Positions 24,201 through 34,930 of a DNA stretch of 64,000 nucleotides are shown here, piece after piece. The notes under the pieces were generated by a model. It was not told the origin of the DNA. It saw only the letters and a program-made list of their open reading frames with translations, and made no database searches. The stretch is from Cichorium intybus. Lineage: Eukaryota > Streptophyta > Magnoliopsida > Asterales > Asteraceae. Both the position numbers and the translations under genes were made by a program. The stretch covers positions 126,792,819-126,856,818 of the forward strand of contig CM042009.1 of the NCBI GenBank assembly GCA_023525715.1, written 5' to 3'. How positions within the stretch are numbered: position 1 is the stretch's first letter; each line of letters begins with the position of its first letter.

Positions 24201-24555
24201 CCCGTTCCGGTGAGCACTCTTTTTTCGGTGAGGACTCGTAAGGAAACCTTAAAAAATTTTAAAAAAATATAAAAAATACAAATCATAAAATCGAGAATAG
24301 TAATATATCATTATAAAAAAAATTGGAAAAAAAAATTGGATCATTGAAAAACAGTAATGATCCAAAAAAATTTTATTTTGTGGATCATTGTTTCATTATA
24401 AAAAAATAATGATCCAAAAGTTTTTTTCGAATTTTTTTTCTCTGATATAGGACTATGATCCATTTTATTATTTATATTTTTTGTTTATTTTTTTTCAATT
24501 TTTTAATGAGTCCTCACGAGTCCTTACTTTAAAAAGAGTCATCAGCCGATCGCAT
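24198..24555. mobile_element. MITE nested in TA microsatellites (Micron-like arrangement)
   Basis: The left end (CCGTTCCGGTGAGCACTC, a T-run, then GTGAGGACTCGTAAGGA) and the inverted right end (GATGACTCTTTTTAAAGTAA, then GGACTCGTGAGGACTC) form imperfect inverted repeats of about 60 bp. The interior is AT-rich with inverted GGATCATT/AATGATCC copies. TA-type microsatellites flank both sides, the arrangement described for Micron MITEs that insert into TA tracts. A target duplication cannot be read in such a flank. Confidence 0.55.
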
Positions 24556-25975
<1,420 letters not shown>

Positions 25976-25998
25976 CACTACTAGAAAAGAGACCTTTA

Positions 25999-26240
25999 AT
26001 GACACATGAACGATGACACACACTAATTTTATGACACGCAAAATTGTATGTCATTAAAAAATGTCATATATTTTAAAATCTGAAGGAATTACGACGTACA
26101 ATTATGTGTGTCGTAAAACTGTGTCATGTTTTAAAAAATTTACGACATATAAAACTGTGTGTCGTGCTTTTGTGTCATAAAAAAATATACACGGACAACA
26201 CTTGAAAATTTTTGTGTCATCTTAAAAAAAAATATGTCGT
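25999..26240. repeat. Left subterminal repeats of the CACTA element
   Basis: Short motifs TGACACA, TGTCATTAAA, TGTGTCGT and ACGACA(T/C) in both orientations recur every 15-40 bp and match those at the right end (31330-31650). They are presumably binding sites for the element's accessory protein. Confidence 0.75.
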
Positions 26241-26949
26241 CTTTTATCCGTTCCACTTTTTCGTCTTTTTCACTTTTATCCATTCTACGCGTCCAGTACT
26301 CCACTTCCGGCTTCATACTCTCACTTCCTCTCTTCTCGATCGATAGCTGCTCGATCTAGGGTTCCAAAATCGCGATGGTAAACTCGACTTTCTCTTCCCG
26401 CTTGACGTTTGAATCCTCATCGCTATAGTAAAGCTCGACTGCTCTAGGGTTCCAAAATCGCTACAGGTACTCATCGCATTTGATAATTATCCACATTCCT
26501 TGTATCTGATAGTCCATAGTTTTACACTTAGTGTGGTTAAACAAATGTGTTAATTAAGTGTTGATTAATACTTGAATGCCTAAGTAACTCTCTACTGTGC
26601 GTACTCCAAATACCCTGAATTCGGTGTAAGTAAACAAATGTGTTAAGTTTTGTCGACCAAATTCAGTTACAGAGACAATTAATGGTAATTACAGAGATAA
26701 TTAATGGAGATGAAATCATGGAAGAAGTAATTTGAAGTTAGAATGTATGGTTAGCTGTTAGCATTATCAGAATGTATGGTTAGCTGTTAGCATAATCGAA
26801 TCCCAAGATCATCAAGCAAACTACTGACATCTGCCTCACTTTCAGTCTGCATTAAGGTAGAATGTATGGTTAACTGTTAGCATAATCAGAATTGCCAATG
26901 ATGTTTCTTATAATGCCACAATCGGATTAATTTTATACTAAGAGATATC

Positions 26950-27095
26950 ATAGTATTGGCACCCTCATCCCAAATTAAACCCTCTTGTGAAATGCTTCTT
27001 AGTTTCCCTCCGGCTCTCCCATCAGCTTCAAATACAGTCACATTCAATCCATGTACCTTTAACTTATAGGCAGCAGCGAGCCCATTGAAAGACAA
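26950..27095 (-). pseudogene. Captured protoporphyrinogen oxidase (PPOX2-type) fragment
   Basis: On the minus strand the frame reads GLAAAYKLK, then VTVFEADGRAGGKLRS, then GLIWDEGANTM. This is the N-terminal FAD-binding region of plant protoporphyrinogen oxidase, closest in wording to the mitochondrial isoform; the enzyme catalyses the last step shared by haem and chlorophyll synthesis. Only about 45 codons remain. The preceding GxGxxG dinucleotide-binding motif is lost (the sequence before GLAAA is unrelated), as is everything after NTM. It lies inside the CACTA element, opposite in strand to the element's own genes. It is a gene fragment, not a working gene. Confidence 0.85.
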
Positions 27096-27324
27096 CATAA
27101 ACTTGTTAGCGAATTTCACTAATGCTTTTGGTTTCTTAAAGATTATAAATGAAATCGACAACCAGTACTCTCATAAATTTTCTCTTCGATTACATTGAAT
27201 TAAGCAGTTGTTATTGAGGACCTGATGAATCTTAATTCTTAAGGATAGTCGTACTGACTAATCCTAAACCCATTAACAAACCCATGATTAGGAATTCCTG
27301 ATCCATTGTTAGTAGTCTTTTCTG

Positions 27325-27425
27325 CAGGCCCTTTTGTGCAATCCCATGGAAGTATCCTACAGTACTTGATGATTTTCGTGATACTGAGAAAAAAAGAGCT
27401 GAGCAGAACAATACCCCTCCTCCAG
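27325..27425 (+). pseudogene. Possible third captured exon, unidentified
   Basis: TTTTCTGCAG precedes a reading frame containing IPWKYPTVLDDFRDTEKKRA and QNNTPPPG that ends at a GTATGA donor-like site. The composition looks like a genuine exon, and the T-rich sequence after it looks like an intron. I do not recognise the protein. It sits between the two identified host fragments on the opposite strand, so a separate capture is inferred. Confidence 0.4.
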
Positions 27426-28559
27426 GTATGACTTTCGTTTACTTTTTCCTTTCTTCCATTTTTAAACGATTTTTATCATGGGCTTGTTCAGTTTGCATTT
27501 ATCCTTCATGGGTTTCCTGTGATTTCTTTTTGGTTAGATTCTTTATGCTTGAATTTTATCTAATATTGTCGGTTTGTATTGATCAAGTGTTGAAGAAGTG
27601 TTTTGGGTAATAAATTTTGAACCTCTGTGTAATTGCTATTATGAAAAAACGAGTTAAAATTACTAATTTCAAGAGTTTTCCAGTTGTTAAGTTCTTCACA
27701 GAAACAAGTCATTCTATTAGTTATTTAGTTGTTGGATTAAATTTTCATTTTATGACATTCAGGTAATGTAAATATAAATTTGCTGGAAGAAAAACTTATA
27801 TTTAGTTGCACCTGAAGCATATCATCAACCGTTACCATCGATTGTTAGATAACCATGTTAGTTAACCTAATCTGCTGCATGTTAAAAAGAAAATTTATGC
27901 GTTACTTTCTTATACAATTATTTATATTAACTTAGTTTGGCTGTAAATTTAATTTTGCTTAGGACGTATTTTTCATGTTCACATATTATCTTTATATAAA
28001 TGAAAAAGAACAAAAGAAGCTAAACGGTCAAAATTTAGTAAAATGTTTTATAAATATTATAACATTTACCGGAAGATGTTCACTCTTTTACCCAAATTAC
28101 TAATACAATGTTATCATTCTAACTATTTTCTTAAGTTTACCAACTGCAAACAAGGAGTTTGCATCCCTTCACGCGAGTGACTTGATTACTAAACATGTCT
28201 TATTGAAAATAATTTAGGGGTGTTGATATATATGGAATCCTTTATATAGGAAGTTGTTAGTTTTCGCAGGTTAAGACCCAATTGAATTTACGCCTCAAAT
28301 ACTAACATTTCGTACCTAAGACAGTACATATTGTGTATTGATTGAAATTCCTAGCATTAAATTAAAGAAAATGAATCAAGGGCCAAAAGAGATAACTAAA
28401 TTGATATTATTTACCATTTGAAAATATACTCAATCTGACCCACAAAAATAGTATTTAGGAGTAAATGATGAAATGCCATAACCTGTCACGGTTGGTAATA
28501 TATCAAGTTACTTTATTTTACCATCACAATGTCAACAAGCACCAAGATTAATAAATTAC

Positions 28560-29191
28560 CGTAGGAATAGTCACAATCACAAATTCTGTAGTCTGTGAGT
28601 CACGAAAAAGATCTCTCACTTTTCCCATTCTTTCCCTTAATTGCTCTAGCTTATCGGTCTACAAAAACAAACAAATACTGGTTAATGTGCTTTTCACTTT
28701 TATGGTGAAAAAATGTGTAATGCATAATTTATAATCAATGCTTACAGAGCCTTCTACAAGTGGTGGTTGCTCTTTCCCGAATACAGATTTAATGGCGGAA
28801 GTTGCTGAAGCAATATATTTTTTTTCATCTGATAAGTGTAAAAGTATAACCTTCATTAATTTGCCTATGGATGCATCCATGAAGTCTGGTAAAGACAAAA
28901 GCCTACAAAGAATTTAGATGACATAAACTCCTACCCAATAGTTTAAACATGCTACTTACTGTAGGTGTTGTATCAAATACTATCCTTGTAAACATGTTAT
29001 AGTCTGGTGAATCAACAAACTCCATTACCTACAAAGAATCTTTCTTGATAAGTGTAATTTATTATCAACTGTGTAAAAGAACCCATTTTTTTCAGGAAGT
29101 TTGAAAAAGCACCCACCTTTGATATTGCAATAGCTTCATCTAGACCAGGTGGAGGTGTATCCAGAAGCTCGGCCAATTTCAGTTCTCCTAA
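28560..29191 (-). pseudogene. Captured fragment of a GET3-type (ASNA1/ArsA) ATPase gene with introns
   Basis: Four minus-strand exons keep GT-AG borders: 29191-29117 (GELKLAELLDTPPPGLDEAI), 29028-28960 (VMEFVDSPDYNMFTRIVFDT), 28902-28746 (LLSLPDFMDASIGKLMKV, then IASATSAIKSVFGKEQ) and 28658-28560 (DKLEQLRERMGKVRDLFRD, then EFVIVTIPT). The order and wording match plant organellar GET3 homologues (GET3B/C), P-loop ATPases related to the factor that targets tail-anchored proteins. The catalytic N-terminal P-loop and the C-terminus are missing, and the HTLR piece between exons 2 and 3 is lost. Retained introns show capture of genomic DNA rather than of a cDNA. Confidence 0.88.
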
Positions 29192-29464
29192 CTACAAAGT
29201 CAAAAAGTCAAAGGCACTTGAGCTTTCATAGTTTGGGTGATAAAGAATACAAGAAAGAATGTCATAATCCATACCTGATCGGCCAACATTCCAAACAGGT
29301 ATCCCAATGTTGAGTAGTTTCATTACAAAAAAAGAATATTAGAATAACCCATTGGCATTTAGGGTTTTAGCCTTTTAAAGTACCTGTTCCAAGTTCTATT
29401 CTTTGACTAACTGATGGAATTTGATACTGCATAGAAGTTATAAAATATAAAAGAATTTAACGTT

Positions 29465-29650
29465 TTTGTCCCCGGATGACAGGCTTCTTGCTTCAACAGT
29501 TAAGTACTAGCAAGAAACCATGAATTAAAACTATCTTTCAAGCTAGAAAAATTCTTGAGCCTATCAAGCCTGTTGAAAGATAGTTTTAATTCTCGGTTTC
29601 TTGCTAGTACTTCAACTGTTGAAGCAAGAAGCCTGTCATCTGGGGACAAA
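29465..29650. repeat. Near-perfect hairpin, 77-bp arms, inside the CACTA element
   Basis: The arm 29465-29541 (from TTTGTCCCCGGATGACAGG to AACTATCTTTCAA) is the inverse of 29573-29650, with a few mismatches and a 31-base loop. The right arm continues a minus-strand reading frame (29709 downwards) with KKPHLSPDDRLLASTVEVLA and NRELKLSFNRLDRL, which looks like host coding sequence but was not recognised. The hairpin thus appears to duplicate and invert part of a captured exon. Confidence 0.85.
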
Positions 29651-29901
29651 TGAGGTTTCTTTGAATAGCATTCTACTTCTTCACGTTTCTTTTCAATAAA
29701 ATTTTCCAACTCTTTTTTCTTTTAACCTTTTCCAACTAGTTTTATTAAAATAAAACTAGTTACTATAAATTTAGACCAACCTCTTCTTTATCATTCAAGG
29801 AAGTTGTTTTTAAATCAAGATTGTGTTTTTCTTGTTTAAGTGATTTATTTCATTTTTGCTTTTAATACTTTAAAATTATGTAGGTTGGTAACAAATGGTC
29901 A

Positions 29902-30150
29902 ATGGATAAATCATGGATTTCGTCTAATAGGTTATCAAATGCATATGAGGAAGGTGTGAAGGTTTTTTTAGAGTTTGCACAAATTAATAATCCAAAATCA
30001 GATGTTATCCCATGTCCTTGTGTAAATTGTATTAATCTGTGTCACCATTCGATTCGAACTGTGCATTATCATCTGCTTACCTATGGCTTTGATGAAAATT
30101 ATACAATTTGGTCTTTTCATGGAGAAAAACAACCCAAGCTTGTTACATGA
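29902..30150 (+). pseudogene. CACTA transposase-associated domain exon
   Basis: The frame starts MDKSWISSNRLSNAYEEGV and contains CPCVNC, then HLLTYGFDENYTIWSFHGE. This is the transposase-associated domain (Pfam Transpos_assoc) found at the N-terminus of plant CACTA TNP2 transposases, with its CPCxxC zinc-binding pattern. A TGA stop follows, two bases before a GTAAGC donor. In an autonomous element the TNP2 catalytic domain would follow; here the next coding sequence is the Ulp1-like gene, so the catalytic core has been deleted. Confidence 0.88.
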
Positions 30151-30229
30151 TGTAAGCGCTTATTTTTTATTTAAAGCACTGTTTGTAAAACATAATTGTT
30201 TAATCAATTTCTTTTTTGTATGTTAATAG

Positions 30230-31124
30230 GTACTTATATGAGGAAATTAAGAATCGGACAAAACGAGATCGTGGAATACGTTTTGTAAGCCCGAATGCAA
30301 TCTCACCAGCTGGACGTCAAGCTAAGGATAAATCAAAGAATACCGAGGAGGCAAGTAGAAGCGTTGCAAATCGGTTGTCTACAAGAAAAGACAATGACAT
30401 CATTTTATTGCCCTTTAATCCTAGGTCAGTTTTCCATTTGATTGTGAATACAATAATTATCAATCTATTTTTGTTATTAATTTGTTTGATTTTGTTTGGT
30501 TTTTGGTTCTGGTAGAAAACATTGGGTGTTGGCGGTACTAGATATGAAAACAACCACTTGCTATTATCTTGATTCCTTGAGGCCTAGCAATGTCAATCCG
30601 CATTTGAGGCAAATTATTGACGCGTAAGTAATATAAATCATCAAAACCTTATAACATATTCTTTAATACATTTCATCAAATTTCTAGGGCAATGGTATTG
30701 TAAGCTGCTCAAAGTGGATCAAATAAAAGGGCCAAACTCAATTGGGTCAATGCTATGGTGAGCACTTAATTTATTTTGGAAATTGCAATGATATTCTTTA
30801 TTTTGTCTTTTCATTTATTATGTAATTGTGTAGTGTCACCGTCAGCCGGGAAATACTGAGTGTGCCTATTATACGCTTAAGTTCATGAAAGAGATAGTTG
30901 AGGAAGGAGTTGAAGTGTTGATCGATAATAATGTAAGTATACTTTTTTATAATGCTATTAAATTATTGATTTGTTAATTATAGCATCTTGCTTTTATAGT
31001 TGCTAAATTTAGTGAACATCTTTTTTATTAGGTTGGGAGTGGCAAGGTGCATTACACGGATGCTAACATTGATGAGATTCGTGAAGAATGGGCATCTTTT
31101 GTAGCCAACTTTATTTTCCGGTGA
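30230..31124 (+). pseudogene. Ulp1-like cysteine protease (peptidase C48) of CACTA type, broken
   Basis: Exons separated by GT-AG introns lie at 30230-30424, about 30515-30622, 30688-30759, 30836-30930 and 31032-31124. They contain NDIILLPFNP, then KHWVLAVLDMKTTCYYLDSL (catalytic His in HW and Asp in LD), then CHRQPGNTECAYYTLKFMKE (oxyanion Gln and catalytic Cys), and end in a TGA. This matches the SUMO-protease-like C48 domain often carried by plant CACTA elements. One in-frame TAA at 30701-30703 breaks the third exon, so the gene is probably dead unless that exon is skipped. Confidence 0.82.
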
Positions 31125-31329
31125 AAGTTTGTATTTGACACATGACTATGGTTTTTTGATAACTTTGAATACTTATTAGTATTTGATAATTTTGAATGTT
31201 TATTAGTATTGACATGACTACAATATTTTTAATGAATTTGAAATGTTTATTATATATGATATATTCATTTGTATTATGATGCATTAAATGTATTTTAATT
31301 TGAATTTTAATATAGCTACAATTTTTTAA

Positions 31330-31660
31330 AATACCCGAATTCATGACACACAAATTGTGTGTCGTAAAAATGTGTCGTAAATGCTTGTTGTAAAAATGTG
31401 TCGTAAATGCGTGTCGTAAACGTGTGTCGTAAACGTGTCGTAAATTGTGTGTCGTAAATGTGTGTCGTAAATGCGTGTCATAAACGTGTGTCGTAAATGC
31501 GTGTCTGAAAACATGTGTCGTAAATGTGTGTCGTAAATGTGTGTCGTAAATGTGTGTCATAAATTTATGACACACAAATGTGTGTCATATTTCATTTATG
31601 ACTGGGGCTTCAATGACACACATATGTGTGTCATCTATACCCTTTAATGACACGTATTGC
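31330..31660. repeat. Right subterminal repeats of the CACTA element
   Basis: More than fifteen copies of GTGTCGTAAA(T/C)G and variants, mostly in one orientation, run almost head to tail from about 31360 to 31565, then TGACACACA and TGTGTGTCAT pairs lead to the terminus. The array is denser and more regular than the left one. Confidence 0.9.
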
Positions 31661-31693
31661 GTGTCATTAAAGGTCTTTTTTCTAGTAGTGGGC

Positions 31694-31938
31694 GGGGATG
31701 GTGGGCCCACATAGCAAAATAAAAAGGACAATAATATATTGATAATTTAGGGTAAAATGGTCATTTAACCATCAGTTGTCGGCCGAACACAGACAATGTC
31801 GATATTAGAAACAAATACATGACACGTCGATGGATAAAATTTTTCAGGGATGATATCAATGATTTTCATCATACGATAGGGACAAAGAATGTACGTATTT
31901 TCTATATACCAATAAGATAGTTATTATAATTGGATCAT
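31694..31938. other. Flank between CACTA and copia insertions
   Basis: A short host or older-repeat stretch containing AGGGTAAAATGGTCATTT; it continues the sequence found left of 25976. No gene is seen. Confidence 0.4.
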
Positions 31939-32427
31939 TGTTGGTACTAAAAGTGACCCCTATAACTCACAAAGTGAGCCCACGTAGTTAGCAAACCTAA
32001 AGAAAGGTCCCCAAAGGCATTGTTAACTGAAGTTGTGGAAGATGCCTAAAGACTGATGTAATGGACAACAAAATTAAAGCCATAATTGATTACTAGGCAT
32101 GTTTTGAGTAGGATGAAGTGCATAAAATATCTTTTGTATGAGAGAATATATTATGTTGGTGTACTTTCTAAGGACCACCATGCTTTGTGAGTATGGACCT
32201 CGTTCTCATACCCTTTGTTGTATGATGTGTAATACTTGTAACCCTCATTTTGTTGTTATATATATATAGATGCATTAGAAATAGTTATAAACAATCTATC
32301 CATGGAGTATCCAATATCAGTACATAAGTTGTTCTTCATTTATTCTTACAGTTGTTTTATATTCGGTCATTTATAATTTTGAACTTTACTTGTTTTTTTG
32401 TTTGAGGTTAATGATCTACTATAATAA
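31939..32427 (+). repeat. Ty1/copia-type LTR, probable
   Basis: The stretch begins TGTTGGTACTAAAAG and runs to just before ATTGGTATCAGAGC at 32427-32440, the initiator-methionine tRNA primer-binding site. The last bases have decayed from the expected CA end, so the right boundary is set by the primer-binding site. A partner LTR was not found. Confidence 0.55.
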
Positions 32428-32428
32428 T

Positions 32429-32440
32429 TGGTATCAGAGC
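32429..32440 (+). promoter_or_regulatory. Primer-binding site, tRNA-iMet type (copia relic)
   Basis: TGGTATCAGAGC is complementary to the 3' end of plant initiator methionine tRNA and lies directly after the LTR. Confidence 0.8.
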
Positions 32441-33350
32441 ATTAATGGTTGTTCGTTAAACACTCATATCATAGCTGTGAGAAACATTGGTTTCTTATAT
32501 TTCTATGTTTCTCCGAAAGAATGGTTATATACCACCTTTCTCATTGTTTTTAATAAAAAACATTTCGAATATGAAATATCAATACTCAGTGAATGTCGCA
32601 TATAGTGTTGTTAGCTCTACTGGAGCTTCGATTCTTATTGTAAAAGAGTATCACCACTATTAAATTTGTATGGGCATTTTTTTAAAACATCAAGGAAAAT
32701 ATGTATGAATAATAGTGGAAGTAGGACCAGGTGTGTCAGTCATCTCTCCAATGACTGATGAGTGATGACTCAAAATGAGAAGTTGGTGGTGTTCTCATAG
32801 TTAGACAACCTACTGCAATCAATATCTAAAAAATGGGAAATAACCAAATTTTTTATGAACTTTCCTGTGGAATCAATCCTAAAATTTTTGATCTTATCCA
32901 AAATTGCACAACAACAAAACAATTATAAATAACGTTACAAAACATGTTTGAAGGGACTGATCAAGCAAAGCTTAGGAAGCTTACATCAACCCTTAATGAG
33001 GTCAAAAAATTTATTACTCTTTCCGGTGAAACTATTGCTGAATCATTCCATATGTTTACTCTTATATTGATAAGCATGTCAAGTGGGAGCACGATATACT
33101 CAAATTTGGAAACCAATTTTCAATTTTTTGGATGGTTTAGGCAAAGGCTAAGTAACCACAAAAATGATCATACAGAGTACTGGAAACTTAAAAAGAATGA
33201 CACTTTATGATTTATATGGATATCTTTAGTCTCAATAATCTATTGTGATAAAATATTCACAAGAACTTGGTGGACTACTTGCCTTAGTTGCAGCCCAACA
33301 TGATCTAAAATTATCATACAACTACTCTAAAGTTCATATATACTAGCCTA
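32441..33350 (+). pseudogene. Degenerate copia gag
   Basis: Between 32690 and 33350 the frames read, with breaks, FEGTDQAKLRKLTSTLNEVK, then GETIAESFHMF, then a decayed TLYDLYG near 33200 and LVAAQHDL near 33285. These phrases follow the order of a copia Gag polyprotein (the UBN2 type). Stops and frameshifts are frequent. No protease, integrase or reverse transcriptase remains nearby. Confidence 0.6.
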
Positions 33351-33653
33351 ATTCATACTTATCAATATCTGGATCAGATTGAAAAAGAAAAAAAAGGAAG
33401 CATACCAAGCTGATATTGTTCTAGTAAGCTAAAAGTTGGCCCTTTCTCTCCAATTTACTTAAAGACCTCACAATATCAAAATTTGTATGGTAAACATTTC
33501 CAAGGTCATCAACAACAATCATATACTCAACCAAAGTTCAATCTGCAACCACATTATTCAAACCACCATATACCATAATACACACTCTAAAAATAATAAA
33601 ACACCAGCTCTCCAACAAAATCAATTGACTACTTATCAGCCCACAAACCTAAA

Positions 33654-34930
33654 TGTAACAACCCAAAATATTACAAGAATTAGACGATGTTTAAACAATG
33701 TTAAAATTAACTTCAATGATCAAGTTGCGATGGAATTAAGTATTAAACAAATTGAAAAAAAATTGTTAATGGATAAACATATGTTCAGAACTATGGATAT
33801 AGAATAAAGATCATTAAAATAAGTAGGATAACTTTAAGTGTTTTCCTAAGTGTGAAAAAGTGGGGAAACATGAGAAAAGGATTAGTAAAGAGATTTATCA
33901 TTCTAAAACTAGTTCAATATTTTTATTAAGGCTTTATGAAGTAATAGTAAGTATAGAATACATATGTATTGAGTTTTCGAACATAATCAAAGCAAAATAA
34001 GAGTACACAATATCTCTAATTTTAGTCAAACTTCAACACGAAACTATAACAATCTACATGGCTGAATTTGTGTATCATACATGTTAGAAGGATGTGTATA
34101 TTTAGTTTTTAACGCAATAAACTGTGTGTCATTTCAAGTTTCCTCGAAAGAGTTATGGCAGTTTTACCACATGTTGTCATGTTGGATAGATTCTAACAAG
34201 GACAAGTCTTCTTTTGGATGCACCAGTCTTGATATCTAAGGATATTTTAAGATATATTTAAATTTCCTTAGTTATTTATAAAGTACAATTTAATTTGAGT
34301 ATGACTTGAATTTGGTATAATGATAAGAACCAATACTCAATATCATATGAGCTATATAAAATAGATTGTTTTGGAAATGGTATTCAAGAAAAGTTTTAAC
34401 GAAATGTGGATACTTGAAGAAAAGAAAAAGAATAGTGAAGATGTTGGGGATTATCATGAACAATCATACTTTCATGGTGTATATCAAGCTAATATGTAGG
34501 TATAAATTAATAAGGTAAGTTAGATAACTATTTTAAATTGACATGAATCGAGTAGATTAAAACATGGAAAAATTGTTCAAAGAAAGACTTAGTAAAAGGT
34601 GAGCAAGGTAATAAAATTGAACGTGTAAACTTCAAGAAATTATGTCACATGCGTATTGAGTTTCAACGTCTTTAATTCGTAATTAATATTATTTTATGCA
34701 TTAACTATGTCATTTCAGTTAAATAAATTGACGTCTGTTTCTAACGACTGGTTACCATATTGGGCGCAACTTTTGAATTTTGAATCATACATATTTGATG
34801 GGTAGATGGTTGCTTTTTGCAGGGATTGTCGCATAGTTGTGTTAGGGTGATGTGTCTTCATGAGAATGGACTATGGTAACATGCATATTAAATGCTCCTT
34901 TTCTCTCTCTTGGGTGCTGGGACCACAAAG
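33654..34930 (+). repeat. LTR-C relic (copy 1) and flank
   Basis: The stretch starts TGTAACAACCCAAAATATT, the usual start of a Ty3-type LTR, and for about 290 bp matches the sequence that brackets the MULE at 50623-50674 and 52251-52470 (shared phrases GATAAA-ATATGTT-AGAA-TATGGAT and AAATGTGAGAAAAG). After about 33950 homology is lost; 33951-34930 is AT-rich and contains no recognised gene. Confidence 0.5.

Larger units (their letters stand above)
25976..31690 (+). mobile_element. CACTA (En/Spm) transposon carrying host gene fragments
   Basis: The left terminus CACTACTAGAAAAGAGACC and the right terminus, which inverts to CACTACTAGAAAAAAGACC, form near-perfect inverted repeats that extend through TTTAATGACAC. 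The flanks are GGT and GGC, so the expected 3-bp target duplication is present with one mismatch. Both ends carry subterminal repeats (TGTCGTAAA/TGTCATTAAA). Inside are, left to right, a protoporphyrinogen oxidase fragment, an unidentified exon, a GET3-type ATPase fragment, a hairpin, a transposase-associated exon and an Ulp1-like protease gene. The main TNP2 transposase core is absent, so the element cannot move by itself. Confidence 0.92.

Noticed and set aside
28560..29191. Functional GET3-type ATPase gene
   Set aside because: The P-loop, the C-terminus and part of an internal motif are missing, and it lies wholly inside a CACTA transposon.
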